Of a stretch of DNA of 64,000 bases, positions 17,746 to 26,635 are shown piece by piece. The stretch is from Streptomyces seoulensis (lineage in GTDB: Bacteria > Actinomycetota > Actinomycetes > Streptomycetales > Streptomycetaceae). The position numbers were made by a program, and so were the translations under genes. The notes beneath the pieces were generated by a model. The model did not search any database. It worked only from the letters and a program-made list of their open reading frames with translations, and was not told the origin of the DNA. Positions within the stretch are counted from its first letter, which is position 1. Each line of letters opens with the position of its first letter. The stretch is taken from positions 2,542,001 through 2,606,000 of the forward strand of contig NZ_CP032229.1 of assembly GCF_004328625.1 (NCBI RefSeq), given 5' to 3'.

Positions 17746-18594
17746 TCAGCCCGCGGAGCGCTTCGCCGCCACCACCGCGTCGAAGACGACCCGCTTGGGA
17801 AGGCCCGCCTCGGCGGCGACGGCCGCGATGGCCTCCTTGCGGCGTTCGCCGGCCTCCTCGCGGATGCGGACGCGGCGGACGAGTTCCTCCGCGTCGAGTT
17901 CCTCGGGCCCGGAGTCGGGGGCGCCCTCGACGACGACGGTGATCTCGCCGCGTACGCCCTCGGCGGCCCAGGCGGCCAGGTCGGCGAGGGGGCCGCGCTT
18001 GACCTCCTCGTACGTCTTGGTCAGCTCGCGGCAGACGGCGGCCCGGCGGTCGGCGCCGAAGACCTCGGCCATCGCGGCGAGGGTGTCGTCCAGGCGGTGC
18101 GGGGCCTCGAAGTACACGAGGGTGCGCCGCTCCCCGGCGACCTCGCGCAGCCGGGACAGCCGCTCGCCGCCCTTGCGGGGCAGGAACCCCTCGAAGCAGA
18201 ACCGGTCCACCGGCAGCCCGGACAGCGCGAGCGCGGTGAGCACGGCGGAGGGGCCCGGCACGGCGGTGACCTTGATGTCGTGCTCGACGGCGGCCGCGAC
18301 CAGCCGGTAGCCGGGGTCGGAGACCGAGGGCATCCCGGCGTCCGTGACGAGGAGCACACGGGCGCCCCCGCGCAGCTCCTCCACCAGTTCGGGGGTGCGC
18401 GCGGACTCGTTGCCCTCGAAGTACGAGACCACCCGGCCGCCCGGCGTCACACCGAGGGCCTGGGTGAGGCGGCGCAGCCGCCGGGTGTCCTCGGCGGCGA
18501 TGACGTCGGCCTGCGCCAGCTCCTTGGACAGCCGGGGCGGGGCGTCCGCGACGTCGCCGATGGGGGTACCTGCGAGGACAAGGGTTCCAGTCAC
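17746..18594 (-). CDS. rsmI: 16S rRNA (cytidine(1402)-2'-O)-methyltransferase
   Basis: RsmI 2'-O-methylates C1402 of 16S rRNA in the decoding centre. The 282-residue product has the family start LVLAGTPIGDVAD (the usual GTPIGNLxD), then VIAAEDTRRLRRL, LVTDAGMPSVSDPGYRLV and VPGPSAVLTALALSG. All are signature motifs of the tetrapyrrole-methylase-like fold. Length is normal. It is divergent from pmt with about 105 bases between the starts. Confidence 0.93.
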   Translation of the reverse strand: MTGTLVLAGTPIGDVADAPPRLSKELAQADVIAAEDTRRLRRLTQALGVTPGGRVVSYFEGNESARTPELVEELRGGARVLLVTDAGMPSVSDPGYRLVAAAVEHDIKVTAVPGPSAVLTALALSGLPVDRFCFEGFLPRKGGERLSRLREVAGERRTLVYFEAPHRLDDTLAAMAEVFGADRRAAVCRELTKTYEEVKRGPLADLAAWAAEGVRGEITVVVEGAPDSGPEELDAEELVRRVRIREEAGERRKEAIAAVAAEAGLPKRVVFDAVVAAKRSAG

Positions 18595-18699
18595 GGGACC
18601 ATCCTCCCAGGGGCGCCGGGCGGCACGGAAAACGATCGCGTCCCAATCGGTACCGCGCTTGCGCGGGACTCACACGGCACGTTTCCCTACCATGGCGCG

Positions 18700-20451
18700 G
18701 TGACCAGTACCGCGTCCTCCACGGACCTCCGGCAGGGCCAGGCGCCGCCCGACGACGAGCGGCCCTCCTGGCAGCGGCGGCTGCGCCGATTCGGCTACGT
18801 ACCTCCCGCGGGCGCCCTCGCGGCCGACGTACGGGACCGGCTCGTGCCGCCCTACGCGCAGCCCTCGCCGAGGGTGTGGCAGGTGCTGGGCTGCCCGCCG
18901 CACCTCGCGGACCGGATCAACCGCTGGTCGGGCTGGGGCGGTCCGCTGCTGGTGACGCTGTTCGCCGGCCTGCTGCGGTTCTGGCACCTGGGCAGCCCGC
19001 GGGCGGTGATATTCGACGAGACGTATTACGCCAAGGACGCCTGGGCGCTCGTCCACCGGGGCTTCGAGGTCAACTGGGACAAGAACGCCAACGACGCGGT
19101 CCTCGCCACCCACGGCCACCTCGCGATCCCCTCGGACGCGGCGTACGTGGTGCATCCGCCGGTCGGCAAGTACGTGATCGGGCTGGGTGAGCTGATCTTC
19201 GGGTTCGACCCGTTCGGCTGGCGGTTCATGACCGCGCTGCTCGGCACGCTGAGCGTGCTGCTGCTCTGCCGGATCGGGCGCCGGATGTTCCGCTCCACCT
19301 TCCTCGGCTGCCTGGCGGGCGGGCTGATGGCGGTGGACGGCCTGCACTTCGTGATGAGCCGGACCGCGCTGCTGGACGGCGTGCTGATGTTCTTCGTGGT
19401 GGCCGCCTTCGGCTGCCTGGTGGTGGACCGGGACCGGGCACGGGAGAAACTCGCCGCCGCGCTGCCGGTGGGCCCGGACGGCGTCGCCCGCCCGGACGCA
19501 CAGCTCGCCGACACCTTCCGCTTCGGCTGGCGCCCCTGGCGCTGGGGCGCGGGCGTGATGCTGGGCCTGGCCTTCGCCACCAAGTGGAACGGCCTGTACA
19601 TCCTGGCCGCGTTCTGCCTGATGGCCGTGGTCTGGGACGTGGGCGCCCGCAAGGTGGCCGGCGCCCGGCACCCGTACGAGGCGGTGCTGAAGTACGACAC
19701 CGGGTTCGCGTTCCTGGCGACGGTGCCGGTGGCGATCGCGGTGTACGTCGCCTCCTGGATCGGCTGGATTCTGTCCCCCACCGACGGCACCGGCGGCTAC
19801 TTCCGCAACTGGGCCGCGACCGACGGCAAGGGCGGCTCCTGGACCTTCCTGCCGGACTGGCTGCGCAGCCTGTGGCACTACGAGCACGAGGTCTACAACT
19901 TCCACGTCCACCTGTCGTCCCCGCACACCTACCAGTCCAACCCGTGGAGCTGGATCGTGCTGGGCCGCCCGGTCTCGTTCTTCTACGAGTCCCCCGGCCC
20001 CGGCTCCGCCGGCTGCCCCATCGGCACCACCGACAAGTGCGCCCGCGAGGTCCTCGCCCTCGGCACCCCCATGCTGTGGTGGGCCGGCTGCGCGGCGATC
20101 CTCTACGTCCTGTGGCGCTGGGCCTTCCGCCGCGACTGGCGGGCCGGCGCCATCGCCTGCGGCGTCGCGGCCGGCTATCTCCCCTGGTTCATGTACCAGG
20201 AACGCACGATCTTCCTCTTCTACGCCGTCGTCTTCGTCCCCTTCCTCTGCCTCGCGGTCGCCATGCTCATCGGCGCGATCATCGGCCCCCCCGGCTCCAC
20301 CGACACCCGGCGAGTCGTGGGCGCCACCGCCGCCGGCGTCCTCGTCCTCCTGATCACCTGGAACTTCATCTACTTCTGGCCCCTGTACACCGGCGAGGCG
20401 ATCCCGATCGACTCGTGGCGGGGGCGGATGTGGCTGGACACCTGGGTGTAG
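18700..20451 (+). CDS. pmt: Dolichyl/polyprenyl-phosphate-mannose protein O-mannosyltransferase
   Basis: Pmt transfers mannose from polyprenyl-phosphate mannose to Ser/Thr of exported proteins at the membrane. The 583-residue polytopic protein (GT39 type) has the catalytic acidic pair Asp106/Glu107 in IFDETYYAKDAW, the loop HPPVGKYVIGLGE and about ten membrane segments. The C-terminal region holds PWFMYQERTIFLFY. In S. coelicolor the homologue is needed for phage phiC31 reception. The GTG at 18700 has no clear ribosome-binding site, while a TACCAT hexamer lies at 18688-18693, so the mRNA may be leaderless. The upstream open frame is spurious. Confidence 0.9.
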   Translation: MTSTASSTDLRQGQAPPDDERPSWQRRLRRFGYVPPAGALAADVRDRLVPPYAQPSPRVWQVLGCPPHLADRINRWSGWGGPLLVTLFAGLLRFWHLGSPRAVIFDETYYAKDAWALVHRGFEVNWDKNANDAVLATHGHLAIPSDAAYVVHPPVGKYVIGLGELIFGFDPFGWRFMTALLGTLSVLLLCRIGRRMFRSTFLGCLAGGLMAVDGLHFVMSRTALLDGVLMFFVVAAFGCLVVDRDRAREKLAAALPVGPDGVARPDAQLADTFRFGWRPWRWGAGVMLGLAFATKWNGLYILAAFCLMAVVWDVGARKVAGARHPYEAVLKYDTGFAFLATVPVAIAVYVASWIGWILSPTDGTGGYFRNWAATDGKGGSWTFLPDWLRSLWHYEHEVYNFHVHLSSPHTYQSNPWSWIVLGRPVSFFYESPGPGSAGCPIGTTDKCAREVLALGTPMLWWAGCAAILYVLWRWAFRRDWRAGAIACGVAAGYLPWFMYQERTIFLFYAVVFVPFLCLAVAMLIGAIIGPPGSTDTRRVVGATAAGVLVLLITWNFIYFWPLYTGEAIPIDSWRGRMWLDTWV

Positions 20452-20921
20452 GCGAGAACACGCCAGGTTTCGCCACCCCCGTGGCGGCCCTGCCTGGGGG
20501 TTAGGGATGCGCCACGGGAACACGCCAGTCGAACGCCACCGGGGGCGCCACCGGCAAATGGGGGCGAATCGCCATTCGGGGTGGGGGCGGGGCGGTTGAG
20601 TGGGTGGGGGCCGGTGGGGTTGGCTTTCGTCCGGAGGCCCCGGGGGGAGAGCCTTCGGCACGGTCCCCGTACGTGTGGGGTCCGGCTTCGGCCACGCACG
20701 CCGGAGCCGGGCGGACGGGCGGGGACGGGGCGGGTCCGGGCGTACGCACGTCGCCTGGGCCCGCCCCTCGCGCGTGCGCCGTTCAACGTCTCCGTTCGGA
20801 CAAGTATCGGGAACGGCCGCCCCAACTGCCTGTGGAGCACATACAGTTCCGTCCGCACCGGCTTTTGAACACGTTCAGGAAGCTGGTGCGCCACGGGGAC
20901 TTCACGGGGAGGAATCGCTTC
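20452..20921. other. Intergenic region between pmt and the first PBP gene
   Basis: This 470-bp stretch has no convincing gene. A hairpin CGCCAC-CCCC-GTGGCG at 20471-20486 just after pmt could terminate it. An 11-bp direct repeat GAACACGCCAG occurs at 20456-20466 and 20518-20528. The last 100 bases are less GC-rich and should hold the PBP promoter. I could not assign hexamers with confidence. Confidence 0.45.
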
Positions 20922-22553
20922 ATGGGTACGTCGAAAGGCAAGGGCGTCAGAGTCGCGGTCATCAGCGGCGTGTGCGTGACGATGCTGGGCGGCGCCGGGT
21001 ACGGCATGTACAACATCGCCTCCGCGCTGAACGGCACCACGACCGGCGGAGTGCAGGCCGCGCCGACCGGGCCGCCGAGCGGCGAGGAGGTCGAGCAGAC
21101 CACCGCGAAGTTCTTCGCCGCCTGGGAGAAGAACCAGCCGGAGCAGGCCGCGAGCCTCACCAACTTCCCCCAGGACGCCGAGTCGCTGCTGACCGCGTAC
21201 GGCTCGGACGCGCACATCACCGGCGTACACATCACCCCGGGCAAGGCGACCGGGGACACGGTGCCGTTCCGGGTCAGGGCGACGGTGTCGTACGGGGAGG
21301 AGACCCGCCCGCTGGCGTACGCGAGCCGGCTGAACGTGGTGCGCGGGGTCAACTCGCACCGCCCGCTGGTCGACTGGGACCCCGCGCTGGTGCACCCGAA
21401 GCTGGCCCAGGGCGACTCGCTGACCGTCGAGGAGTCCGCCACCCCGCAGATCGACGCCGTGGACCGCGACGGCCAGGTGCTGACCAAGGAGAAGTACCCC
21501 TCCCTCGGCCCGGTCCTGGACGAGCTGCGCAAGCGGTACGGGGCCAAGACGGGCGGCCGGGCCGGCGTCGAGCTGGTGGTCCGGCACGAGGGCAGCGGCG
21601 CGGCCGACACCACGCTGATGACCCTGGTCAAGGGCAAGCCCGGCAAGCTGCGCACCACGCTCAGCGCGAGCGCCCAGGCGGCGGCCGAGGCGGCCGTCAC
21701 CGACTACACCAACTCCTCCGTGGTTGCCGTACAGCCCAGCACCGGCGAGATCCTGGCCTTCGCCAATCACCGGGACGACGGCTTCAACGCGGCCTTCCTC
21801 GGTGAGCTGGCCCCCGGCTCCACCATGAAGATCGTCAGCGCCGCCACCCTCATCGACTCCGGCATCACCTCGGCGAACGGCCCGGCGCCCTGCCCGCCGT
21901 CGGCCGTGTGGCAGAGCCAGACCTTCACCAACCTCAAGGACCTCGCGCCGAACGAGAACGCCACCCTCTCCGAGAGCTTCGCCCGCTCCTGCAACACCGC
22001 GTTCGTGAAGTTCGCGGACGAGGTGAAGGCGGACTCACTGGCCACGGAGGCCGCGCAGCGCTTCGGCATCGGCCGCGACGACTGGAAGGTGGGCGTGCCC
22101 TCCTTCGACGGCCGCGTCCCCTCGCCGGACGGCCCCGACCGGGCGGCCGGGCTGATCGGGCAGGGCCAGGTGCAGATGAGCCCGCTGAACATGGCGTCGG
22201 TGACGGCGACCGCGAAGACCGGCACGTTCCGCCAGCCGGTGATCGTCCCGCTGAGCCTGGACGGCCGCCGGGCCGCCACCGCGCGCGGGCTGGCGCCGGG
22301 TACGTCGCAGCAGTTGCGGGAGATGATGAACCGCACCGCGCGCAGTGGCACGGCGGCAGGCGTGATGGCCGGGCTGAGCGGGAACGTGGGCGCGAAGACC
22401 GGTTCGGCGGAGGTCGACGGGCAGTCACGGTCCAACAGCTGGTTCACCGGATACCGGGACGACATCGCGGCGGCCGCGATGACGGAGGACGGCGGGCATG
22501 GCATCGACGCCGCCGGTCCGATTGTCGCAAGAGTGCTACGGAGTGCGGGCTGA
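20922..22553 (+). CDS. Class B-like penicillin-binding protein with NTF2-like N-terminal domain (first of tandem pair)
   Basis: This 543-residue protein is a DD-transpeptidase that would cross-link peptidoglycan outside the membrane. An N-terminal signal anchor (about 8-32) precedes a MecA-N/NTF2-like domain (about 48-165) and a dimerisation region. The transpeptidase motifs are S300-T-M-K303, S356-C-N358 and K492-T-G494, all intact. I start at the ATG at 20922 with GGGGAGGA at 20907-20913; the open frame upstream lacks family similarity. The next gene is a clear paralogue. The position beside pmt and ssgE suggests a developmental or envelope role. Confidence 0.9.
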   Translation: MGTSKGKGVRVAVISGVCVTMLGGAGYGMYNIASALNGTTTGGVQAAPTGPPSGEEVEQTTAKFFAAWEKNQPEQAASLTNFPQDAESLLTAYGSDAHITGVHITPGKATGDTVPFRVRATVSYGEETRPLAYASRLNVVRGVNSHRPLVDWDPALVHPKLAQGDSLTVEESATPQIDAVDRDGQVLTKEKYPSLGPVLDELRKRYGAKTGGRAGVELVVRHEGSGAADTTLMTLVKGKPGKLRTTLSASAQAAAEAAVTDYTNSSVVAVQPSTGEILAFANHRDDGFNAAFLGELAPGSTMKIVSAATLIDSGITSANGPAPCPPSAVWQSQTFTNLKDLAPNENATLSESFARSCNTAFVKFADEVKADSLATEAAQRFGIGRDDWKVGVPSFDGRVPSPDGPDRAAGLIGQGQVQMSPLNMASVTATAKTGTFRQPVIVPLSLDGRRAATARGLAPGTSQQLREMMNRTARSGTAAGVMAGLSGNVGAKTGSAEVDGQSRSNSWFTGYRDDIAAAAMTEDGGHGIDAAGPIVARVLRSAG

Positions 22554-22640
22554 GATCGGCCGAGTCCGGGAGGACTCTAGGCTGTTGGGGACGGGTGAGG
22601 GCTGCGGGGACCCTGGGGAGAGCGCGGAGGACTTGGGACT

Positions 22641-24302
22641 GTGGGCAAGAGAAGGCGTGCCGCCGAACGGCCGAAGAGAAAGCCCGCCGTACTCGGCGGC
22701 ATGATCGCCCTCGTGGTCGGCGGCGCCGGGTTCGGCCTCTACGCGCTGTACGGGGGCGGGGCGTCCGCCGACGAGGCGTCCACGCTGTCCGACCACAAGA
22801 GCGTGAAGACCGGGCCGCCCAGCGCGCTGGAGATAAAGACGGTCACCTCCCGCTTCCTGACCGCCTGGCAGCAGGGCCACGTCACCGAGGCGGCCGCCGC
22901 GACGGACGACGCCAAGGCCGCGACCGCGCTGCTCACCGGCTACTCCAAGGACGCCCGCCTGAAGGACGTCACCCTCACCGCGGGCCGGGCGACCGGCGCG
23001 AAGGTGCCGTTCTCCGTCAAGGCGACCGTCTTGTACCAGGGCGTCAGCAAGCCGCTGGCGTACACGAGTTCGCTGACCGTGGTGCGCCGGGCCAGCGACG
23101 GCGCGGCCCTGGTCGGCTGGCGGCCGGCCGTGGTGCACCCGGAGCTGAGGGACGGCGACACCCTGGTCACCGGCGCGTCCGGCACCCCGCCGGTCAAGGC
23201 GCTGGACCGGGCCGGCGGCGAGCTGACGGTGACCGCGTACCCCTCGCTGGGCACGGTGCTGGACGGGCTGCGGGAGAAGTACGGCAAGACGGCCGGCGGC
23301 AAGGCGGGCGTGGAGCTGCGCGTGGTGCGCGGCAAGGCGTCGGAGAAGGCCGGGCTGTCGGACAAGACGCTGGTGGAGCTGAGCGAGGGCACGCCGGGCA
23401 CGGTGCGGACCACGCTGGACCCGAAGTTCCAGGCGGCGGCCGAGCAGCAGGTGGCCAAGCGGGAGCAGGCGTCGGTGGTGGCGCTGCGCGCGTCGACCGG
23501 TGAGATCCTCGCGGTCGCCAACAGCGGCCACGGCTTCAACATCGGCTTCCAGGGCTCGCTGGCCCCCGGCTCCACCATGAAGGTGATCACCTCCTCGCTG
23601 CTGATCGAGAAGGGCCTGGCGGAGGCGGACAAGAAGCACCCCTGCCCGAAGACCTTCACCTTCGGCGGCTGGAAGTTCCACAACGACGACGACTTCGAGA
23701 TCAAGGACGGCACCTTCAAGGCGAGCTTCGCCCGCTCCTGCAACACCGCCTTCATCAGCCAGGCGAAGAAGCTGAAGAACGACGACCTGACCAAGCAGGC
23801 CCAGCAGGTCTTCGGCCTCTCCATGAACAACTGGTCGGTCGGCGTGCCCACGCTGGACGGTTCGGTGCCGGTGCAGTCGGCGGCCCAGATGGCGGCCTCG
23901 CTGATCGGTCAGGGCGGGGTGCGGATGAACCCGCTGAACATGGCCTCGGTGGCGGCCACGGTGAAGACCGGCACCTTCCACCAGCCCTATCTGGTCGCCC
24001 CGTCGGTGGACCACCGCACGCTGGCGACGGCGTCCCGCACGATGTCGGCGAAGACGCTGGGCCAGCTGCGCGAGCTGATGAACTTCACCGCCGCGTACGG
24101 CACGGCGGCCGAGGCGATGTCCGGGCTCGGTCCGGACTACGGCGCCAAGACCGGCTCGGCCGAGGTCGACAACCAGAAGAAGCCCAACGGCTGGTTCACC
24201 GCCTACCGGGGCGACCTCGCCTCGGCCGGTGTGGTGCAGGCGGGCGGCCACGGCGGCGACACCGCCGGGCCGATCGTCGCCACCCTGCTGAAGCTCGGCT
24301 GA
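22641..24302 (+). CDS. Class B-like penicillin-binding protein with NTF2-like N-terminal domain (second of tandem pair)
   Basis: This 553-residue paralogue of the preceding gene has a membrane anchor at about 14-36 (VLGGMIALVVGGAGFGLYAL), an NTF2-like domain (about 60-165) and the transpeptidase domain. Its motifs are S311-T-M-K314, S366-C-N368 and K503-T-G505. The start is GTG at 22641 with GGAGG about ten bases upstream. It begins 87 bases after the first copy. The two proteins share collinear segments throughout (e.g. ARSCNTAF and MNPLNMASV versus MSPLNMASV), so a tandem duplication is evident. Confidence 0.9.
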   Translation: MGKRRRAAERPKRKPAVLGGMIALVVGGAGFGLYALYGGGASADEASTLSDHKSVKTGPPSALEIKTVTSRFLTAWQQGHVTEAAAATDDAKAATALLTGYSKDARLKDVTLTAGRATGAKVPFSVKATVLYQGVSKPLAYTSSLTVVRRASDGAALVGWRPAVVHPELRDGDTLVTGASGTPPVKALDRAGGELTVTAYPSLGTVLDGLREKYGKTAGGKAGVELRVVRGKASEKAGLSDKTLVELSEGTPGTVRTTLDPKFQAAAEQQVAKREQASVVALRASTGEILAVANSGHGFNIGFQGSLAPGSTMKVITSSLLIEKGLAEADKKHPCPKTFTFGGWKFHNDDDFEIKDGTFKASFARSCNTAFISQAKKLKNDDLTKQAQQVFGLSMNNWSVGVPTLDGSVPVQSAAQMAASLIGQGGVRMNPLNMASVAATVKTGTFHQPYLVAPSVDHRTLATASRTMSAKTLGQLRELMNFTAAYGTAAEAMSGLGPDYGAKTGSAEVDNQKKPNGWFTAYRGDLASAGVVQAGGHGGDTAGPIVATLLKLG

Positions 24303-24303
24303 T

Positions 24304-24645
24304 TCAGTTCCGTACCGGCTCGGCCGTGTAGGTGCGCAGCAGGAACCGGGTCAGCGACTTCACGTCGAACTGGACCACGTCCACCCCTTCCGGGGAGTGG
24401 AACTCCAGGACCGCCTGCACGCGCCCGCACGGCCAGACCCGTACGTCCCCGCTCTCGGCGGGGGCCCGCAGGCCGTCCTCCAGCAGGGACCGGGAGAAGG
24501 TCCACTCGGCGGGGCCGGGCAGCCCGACCTGGACGGAGAGGGGGTCGGCGTCGGGGTCGTAGCGGAGCACCACGCGTACGGCGTCGGGGTCGTCCTCCGC
24601 GTCGGTGACGATGTGGGCGCGTGTGTACTGCTCGACTACGGACAT
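24304..24645 (-). CDS. ssgE: SsgA-like sporulation/cell-division regulator (SALP), probably SsgE
   Basis: SsgA-like proteins are actinomycete-specific factors guiding septum and cell-wall events in sporulating hyphae. The 113-residue product has typical length and core: VRVVLRYDPDADPLSVQV, EWTFSRSLLEDGL, GDVRVWPCG and FDVKSLTRFLLRTY. The neighbourhood of two PBP genes and pmt matches the S. coelicolor ssgE locus as I recall it; SsgE has been linked to spore-wall autolysis and spore separation. The symbol rests on that synteny. It is convergent with the second PBP gene, with one base between. Confidence 0.85.
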   Translation of the reverse strand: MSVVEQYTRAHIVTDAEDDPDAVRVVLRYDPDADPLSVQVGLPGPAEWTFSRSLLEDGLRAPAESGDVRVWPCGRVQAVLEFHSPEGVDVVQFDVKSLTRFLLRTYTAEPVRN

Positions 24646-24782
24646 CGGATCGCCCTCTCACGTTCAGTGACCGCCACGAAGGCCGCACAGCCGTTTCATC
24701 TCTAATGTCGCATATTTTATGATTTGCGCCCCAGGAGAACCGGGGGCGGGAGTCAGGGAAGGCAGTCGAGACCACCTCGCTC

Positions 24783-24799
24783 TTGCAAGGCATTCGCAA
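24783..24799 (+). promoter_or_regulatory. Nur-box-like operator overlapping the -35 of the ECF transporter promoter
   Basis: The 17-bp imperfect inverted repeat TTGCAA-GGCAT-TCGCAA matches, with one mismatch, the Nur box of S. coelicolor as I recall it (tTGCaa-N5-ttGCAA). Nur is a Fur-family, nickel-responsive repressor. The repeat includes the proposed -35 TTGCAA at 24783-24788. Binding here would block transcription when nickel is plentiful. Confidence 0.75.
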
Positions 24800-24819
24800 C
24801 AAGCGCTTAAAATTGAACG
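24783..24819 (+). promoter_or_regulatory. Candidate promoter giving a leaderless nikMN transcript
   Basis: A -35-like TTGCAA (24783-24788) and a -10-like TAAAAT (24808-24813) are 19 bp apart. The predicted start point, about 7 bases after the -10, falls on the GTG start codon at 24820. No ribosome-binding site is visible, so a leaderless mRNA is likely. Confidence 0.55.
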
Positions 24820-25872
24820 GTGCATGTACCTGACGGATTCATCGACGCCCCCACCTCCGCTGTCACCGGGGTGGTCGCCGCGGGCGCCCTCGCGGTGAGC
24901 CTCCGCGGCGCCCGCCGCGAACTGGACGAGCGCACCGCGCCGCTGGCCGGCCTGGTCGCCGCGTTCATCTTCGCCGTACAGATGCTCAACTTCCCCGTGG
25001 CGGCCGGAACAAGCGGCCATCTGCTGGGCGGAGCGCTGGCGGCGATACTCGTCGGCCCCTACACGGCCGTGCTGTGCGTGTCGGTCGTGCTGCTCATGCA
25101 GGGCGTGCTGTTCGCGGACGGCGGGCTGACCGCGCTCGGCGTGAACATCACGGACATGGCGATCGTCACGACCGTGGTCGCGTACGCCGTCTTCAAGGGC
25201 CTGCTCGCGATGCTGCCGCGCTCGCGGCGCTCGATCACCGCCGCCTCCTTCGTCGCGGCCCTGCTCTCCGTACCGGCGGCGGCCGTCGTCTTCACGCTGA
25301 TCTACGCGATCGGCGGCACCACGGACGTGTCCATCGCCAAGGTGGCCACCGCGATGATCGGTGTCCACGTGCTCATCGGCATCGGCGAGGCCGTGATCAC
25401 CTCGCTCACCGTCGCCGCCGTCGTCGCGGTCCGCCCCGACCTCGTGTACGGCGCGCGCGGGCTGCGGCAGAAGCTCCGGCTGCGGGTGAACGGCGAACTG
25501 GTCGACGCCCCCGACGCCGCCCCGGCCCCGGCCGCCGCCCGCACCTCCCGGCGCACCCTGTGGATCACCGGCCTGGTGACCTCCCTGGTCCTCGCCGGGT
25601 TCGTCAGCTTCTACGCCTCCGCCAACCCGGACGGTCTGGAGAAGGTCGCCCACGACAAGGGCATCGACAAGAGGACCCAGCCGCACCACTCCTCGGACTC
25701 CCCGCTGGCCGACTACGGCGTCAAGGACGTGGCGAACGCCCGGCTCTCCGGGGGTCTGGCGGGCGTGATCGGCGTCGGCGTCACCGCCGTCGCGGGCAGC
25801 GCGGTCTTCTGGACGGTGCGCCGCCGCCGCGACCACGACGTCTCCCCGGCGCACACGAACACGAGCGTCTGA
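24820..25872 (+). CDS. ECF-type nickel/cobalt transporter substrate-binding component, NikM-NikN/PDGLE fusion
   Basis: This 350-residue membrane protein is the S component of a group-I energy-coupling-factor metal transporter. The N-terminus MHVPDGFID is the CbiM/NikM metal-binding start, with His2 a conserved ligand. About seven membrane spans follow, including HLLGGALAAILVGPY. A soluble linker leads to a C-terminal PDGLE domain (ANPDGLEKVA) with flanking spans, equivalent to NikN/CbiN. The GTG at 24820 is required to place MHVPDG at the N-terminus; the out-of-frame ATG at 24824 is not the start. The Nur-like operator favours nickel over cobalt. Confidence 0.88.
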   Translation: MHVPDGFIDAPTSAVTGVVAAGALAVSLRGARRELDERTAPLAGLVAAFIFAVQMLNFPVAAGTSGHLLGGALAAILVGPYTAVLCVSVVLLMQGVLFADGGLTALGVNITDMAIVTTVVAYAVFKGLLAMLPRSRRSITAASFVAALLSVPAAAVVFTLIYAIGGTTDVSIAKVATAMIGVHVLIGIGEAVITSLTVAAVVAVRPDLVYGARGLRQKLRLRVNGELVDAPDAAPAPAAARTSRRTLWITGLVTSLVLAGFVSFYASANPDGLEKVAHDKGIDKRTQPHHSSDSPLADYGVKDVANARLSGGLAGVIGVGVTAVAGSAVFWTVRRRRDHDVSPAHTNTSV

Positions 25873-25873
25873 G

Positions 25874-26635
25874 ATGGGCGCGGGCCACGCTCACAAGCTG
25901 TACCGGCACGGGCACTCCGCCGTGCACCGGCTCCCCCCGCACACCAAGCTGGCGGCCGTCTTCGCCTTCGTCGTGGTGGTGGTCTCCACCCCGCGCGAGG
26001 CGATGTGGGCGTTCGGGGTGTACGCGCTGCTGCTGGCCTGTGTCGCGTACCGGGCCCGGGTGCCCGCCGGTTTCCTGCTGAAGCGGCTGCTGATCGAGGT
26101 GCCGTTCGTCGCGTTCGCGGTGCTCATGCCGTTCGTCGCGGAGGGCGAGCGGGTGCATGTCCTCGGCCTCTCGCTGAGCGTCAACGGCCTGTGGGGCGCC
26201 TGGAACGTGCTGGCCAAGGGCACCCTGGGCGTCGCCGCCTCGGTGCTGCTCGCCGCCACCACCGACCTGCGCGAACTGCTGCTCGGGCTCCAGCGGCTGA
26301 AGCTGCCGCCGCTGCTGGTGCAGATCGCCTCCTTCATGATCCGCTACGGCGACGTCATCACCGACGAGATGCGCCGGATGCGGATCGCCCGCGAGTCGCG
26401 CGGCTTCGAGGCGCGGGGGGTACGGCACTGGGGGGTGCTCGCCAAGTCGGCGGGCGCGCTGTTCATCCGCTCCTACGAGCGGGGCGAGCGGGTGCATCTG
26501 GCCATGGTGAGCCGGGGCTACGCCGGGTCGATGCCGGTCATCGACGAGGTCACCGCCACGCGTGACCAGTGGCTGCGCGCGCTGGCCCTGCCCTGCTCCG
26601 CCCTCGTCGTCTGTCTGCTGGGATGGTTCCTGTGA
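25874..26635 (+). CDS. ECF transporter transmembrane (T) component, CbiQ/NikQ family
   Basis: This 253-residue membrane protein couples the ATPase to the metal-binding component. It starts with hydrophilic HKLYRHGHSAVHRLPPHTKL, typical of CbiQ, then has about five spans. The coupling-helix motifs RMRIARESRGFEARG and ISRGY-like SRGYAG near the C-terminus are present; they carry the conserved Ala-Arg-Gly triads that touch the ATPase. It begins one base after nikMN and overlaps the ATPase gene by four bases (GTGA). Confidence 0.9.
   Translation: MGAGHAHKLYRHGHSAVHRLPPHTKLAAVFAFVVVVVSTPREAMWAFGVYALLLACVAYRARVPAGFLLKRLLIEVPFVAFAVLMPFVAEGERVHVLGLSLSVNGLWGAWNVLAKGTLGVAASVLLAATTDLRELLLGLQRLKLPPLLVQIASFMIRYGDVITDEMRRMRIARESRGFEARGVRHWGVLAKSAGALFIRSYERGERVHLAMVSRGYAGSMPVIDEVTATRDQWLRALALPCSALVVCLLGWFL

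Noticed and set aside
17251..18699. N-terminal extension of the pmt gene through an open upstream frame
   Set aside because: The extension is antisense to rsmI, lacks similarity to mannosyltransferases and has no ribosome-binding site.
24646..24819. Cobalamin riboswitch in front of the CbiM-like gene
   Set aside because: The predicted transcript is leaderless and no B12-box-like sequence or adequate leader length is present; the Nur-like operator explains control.
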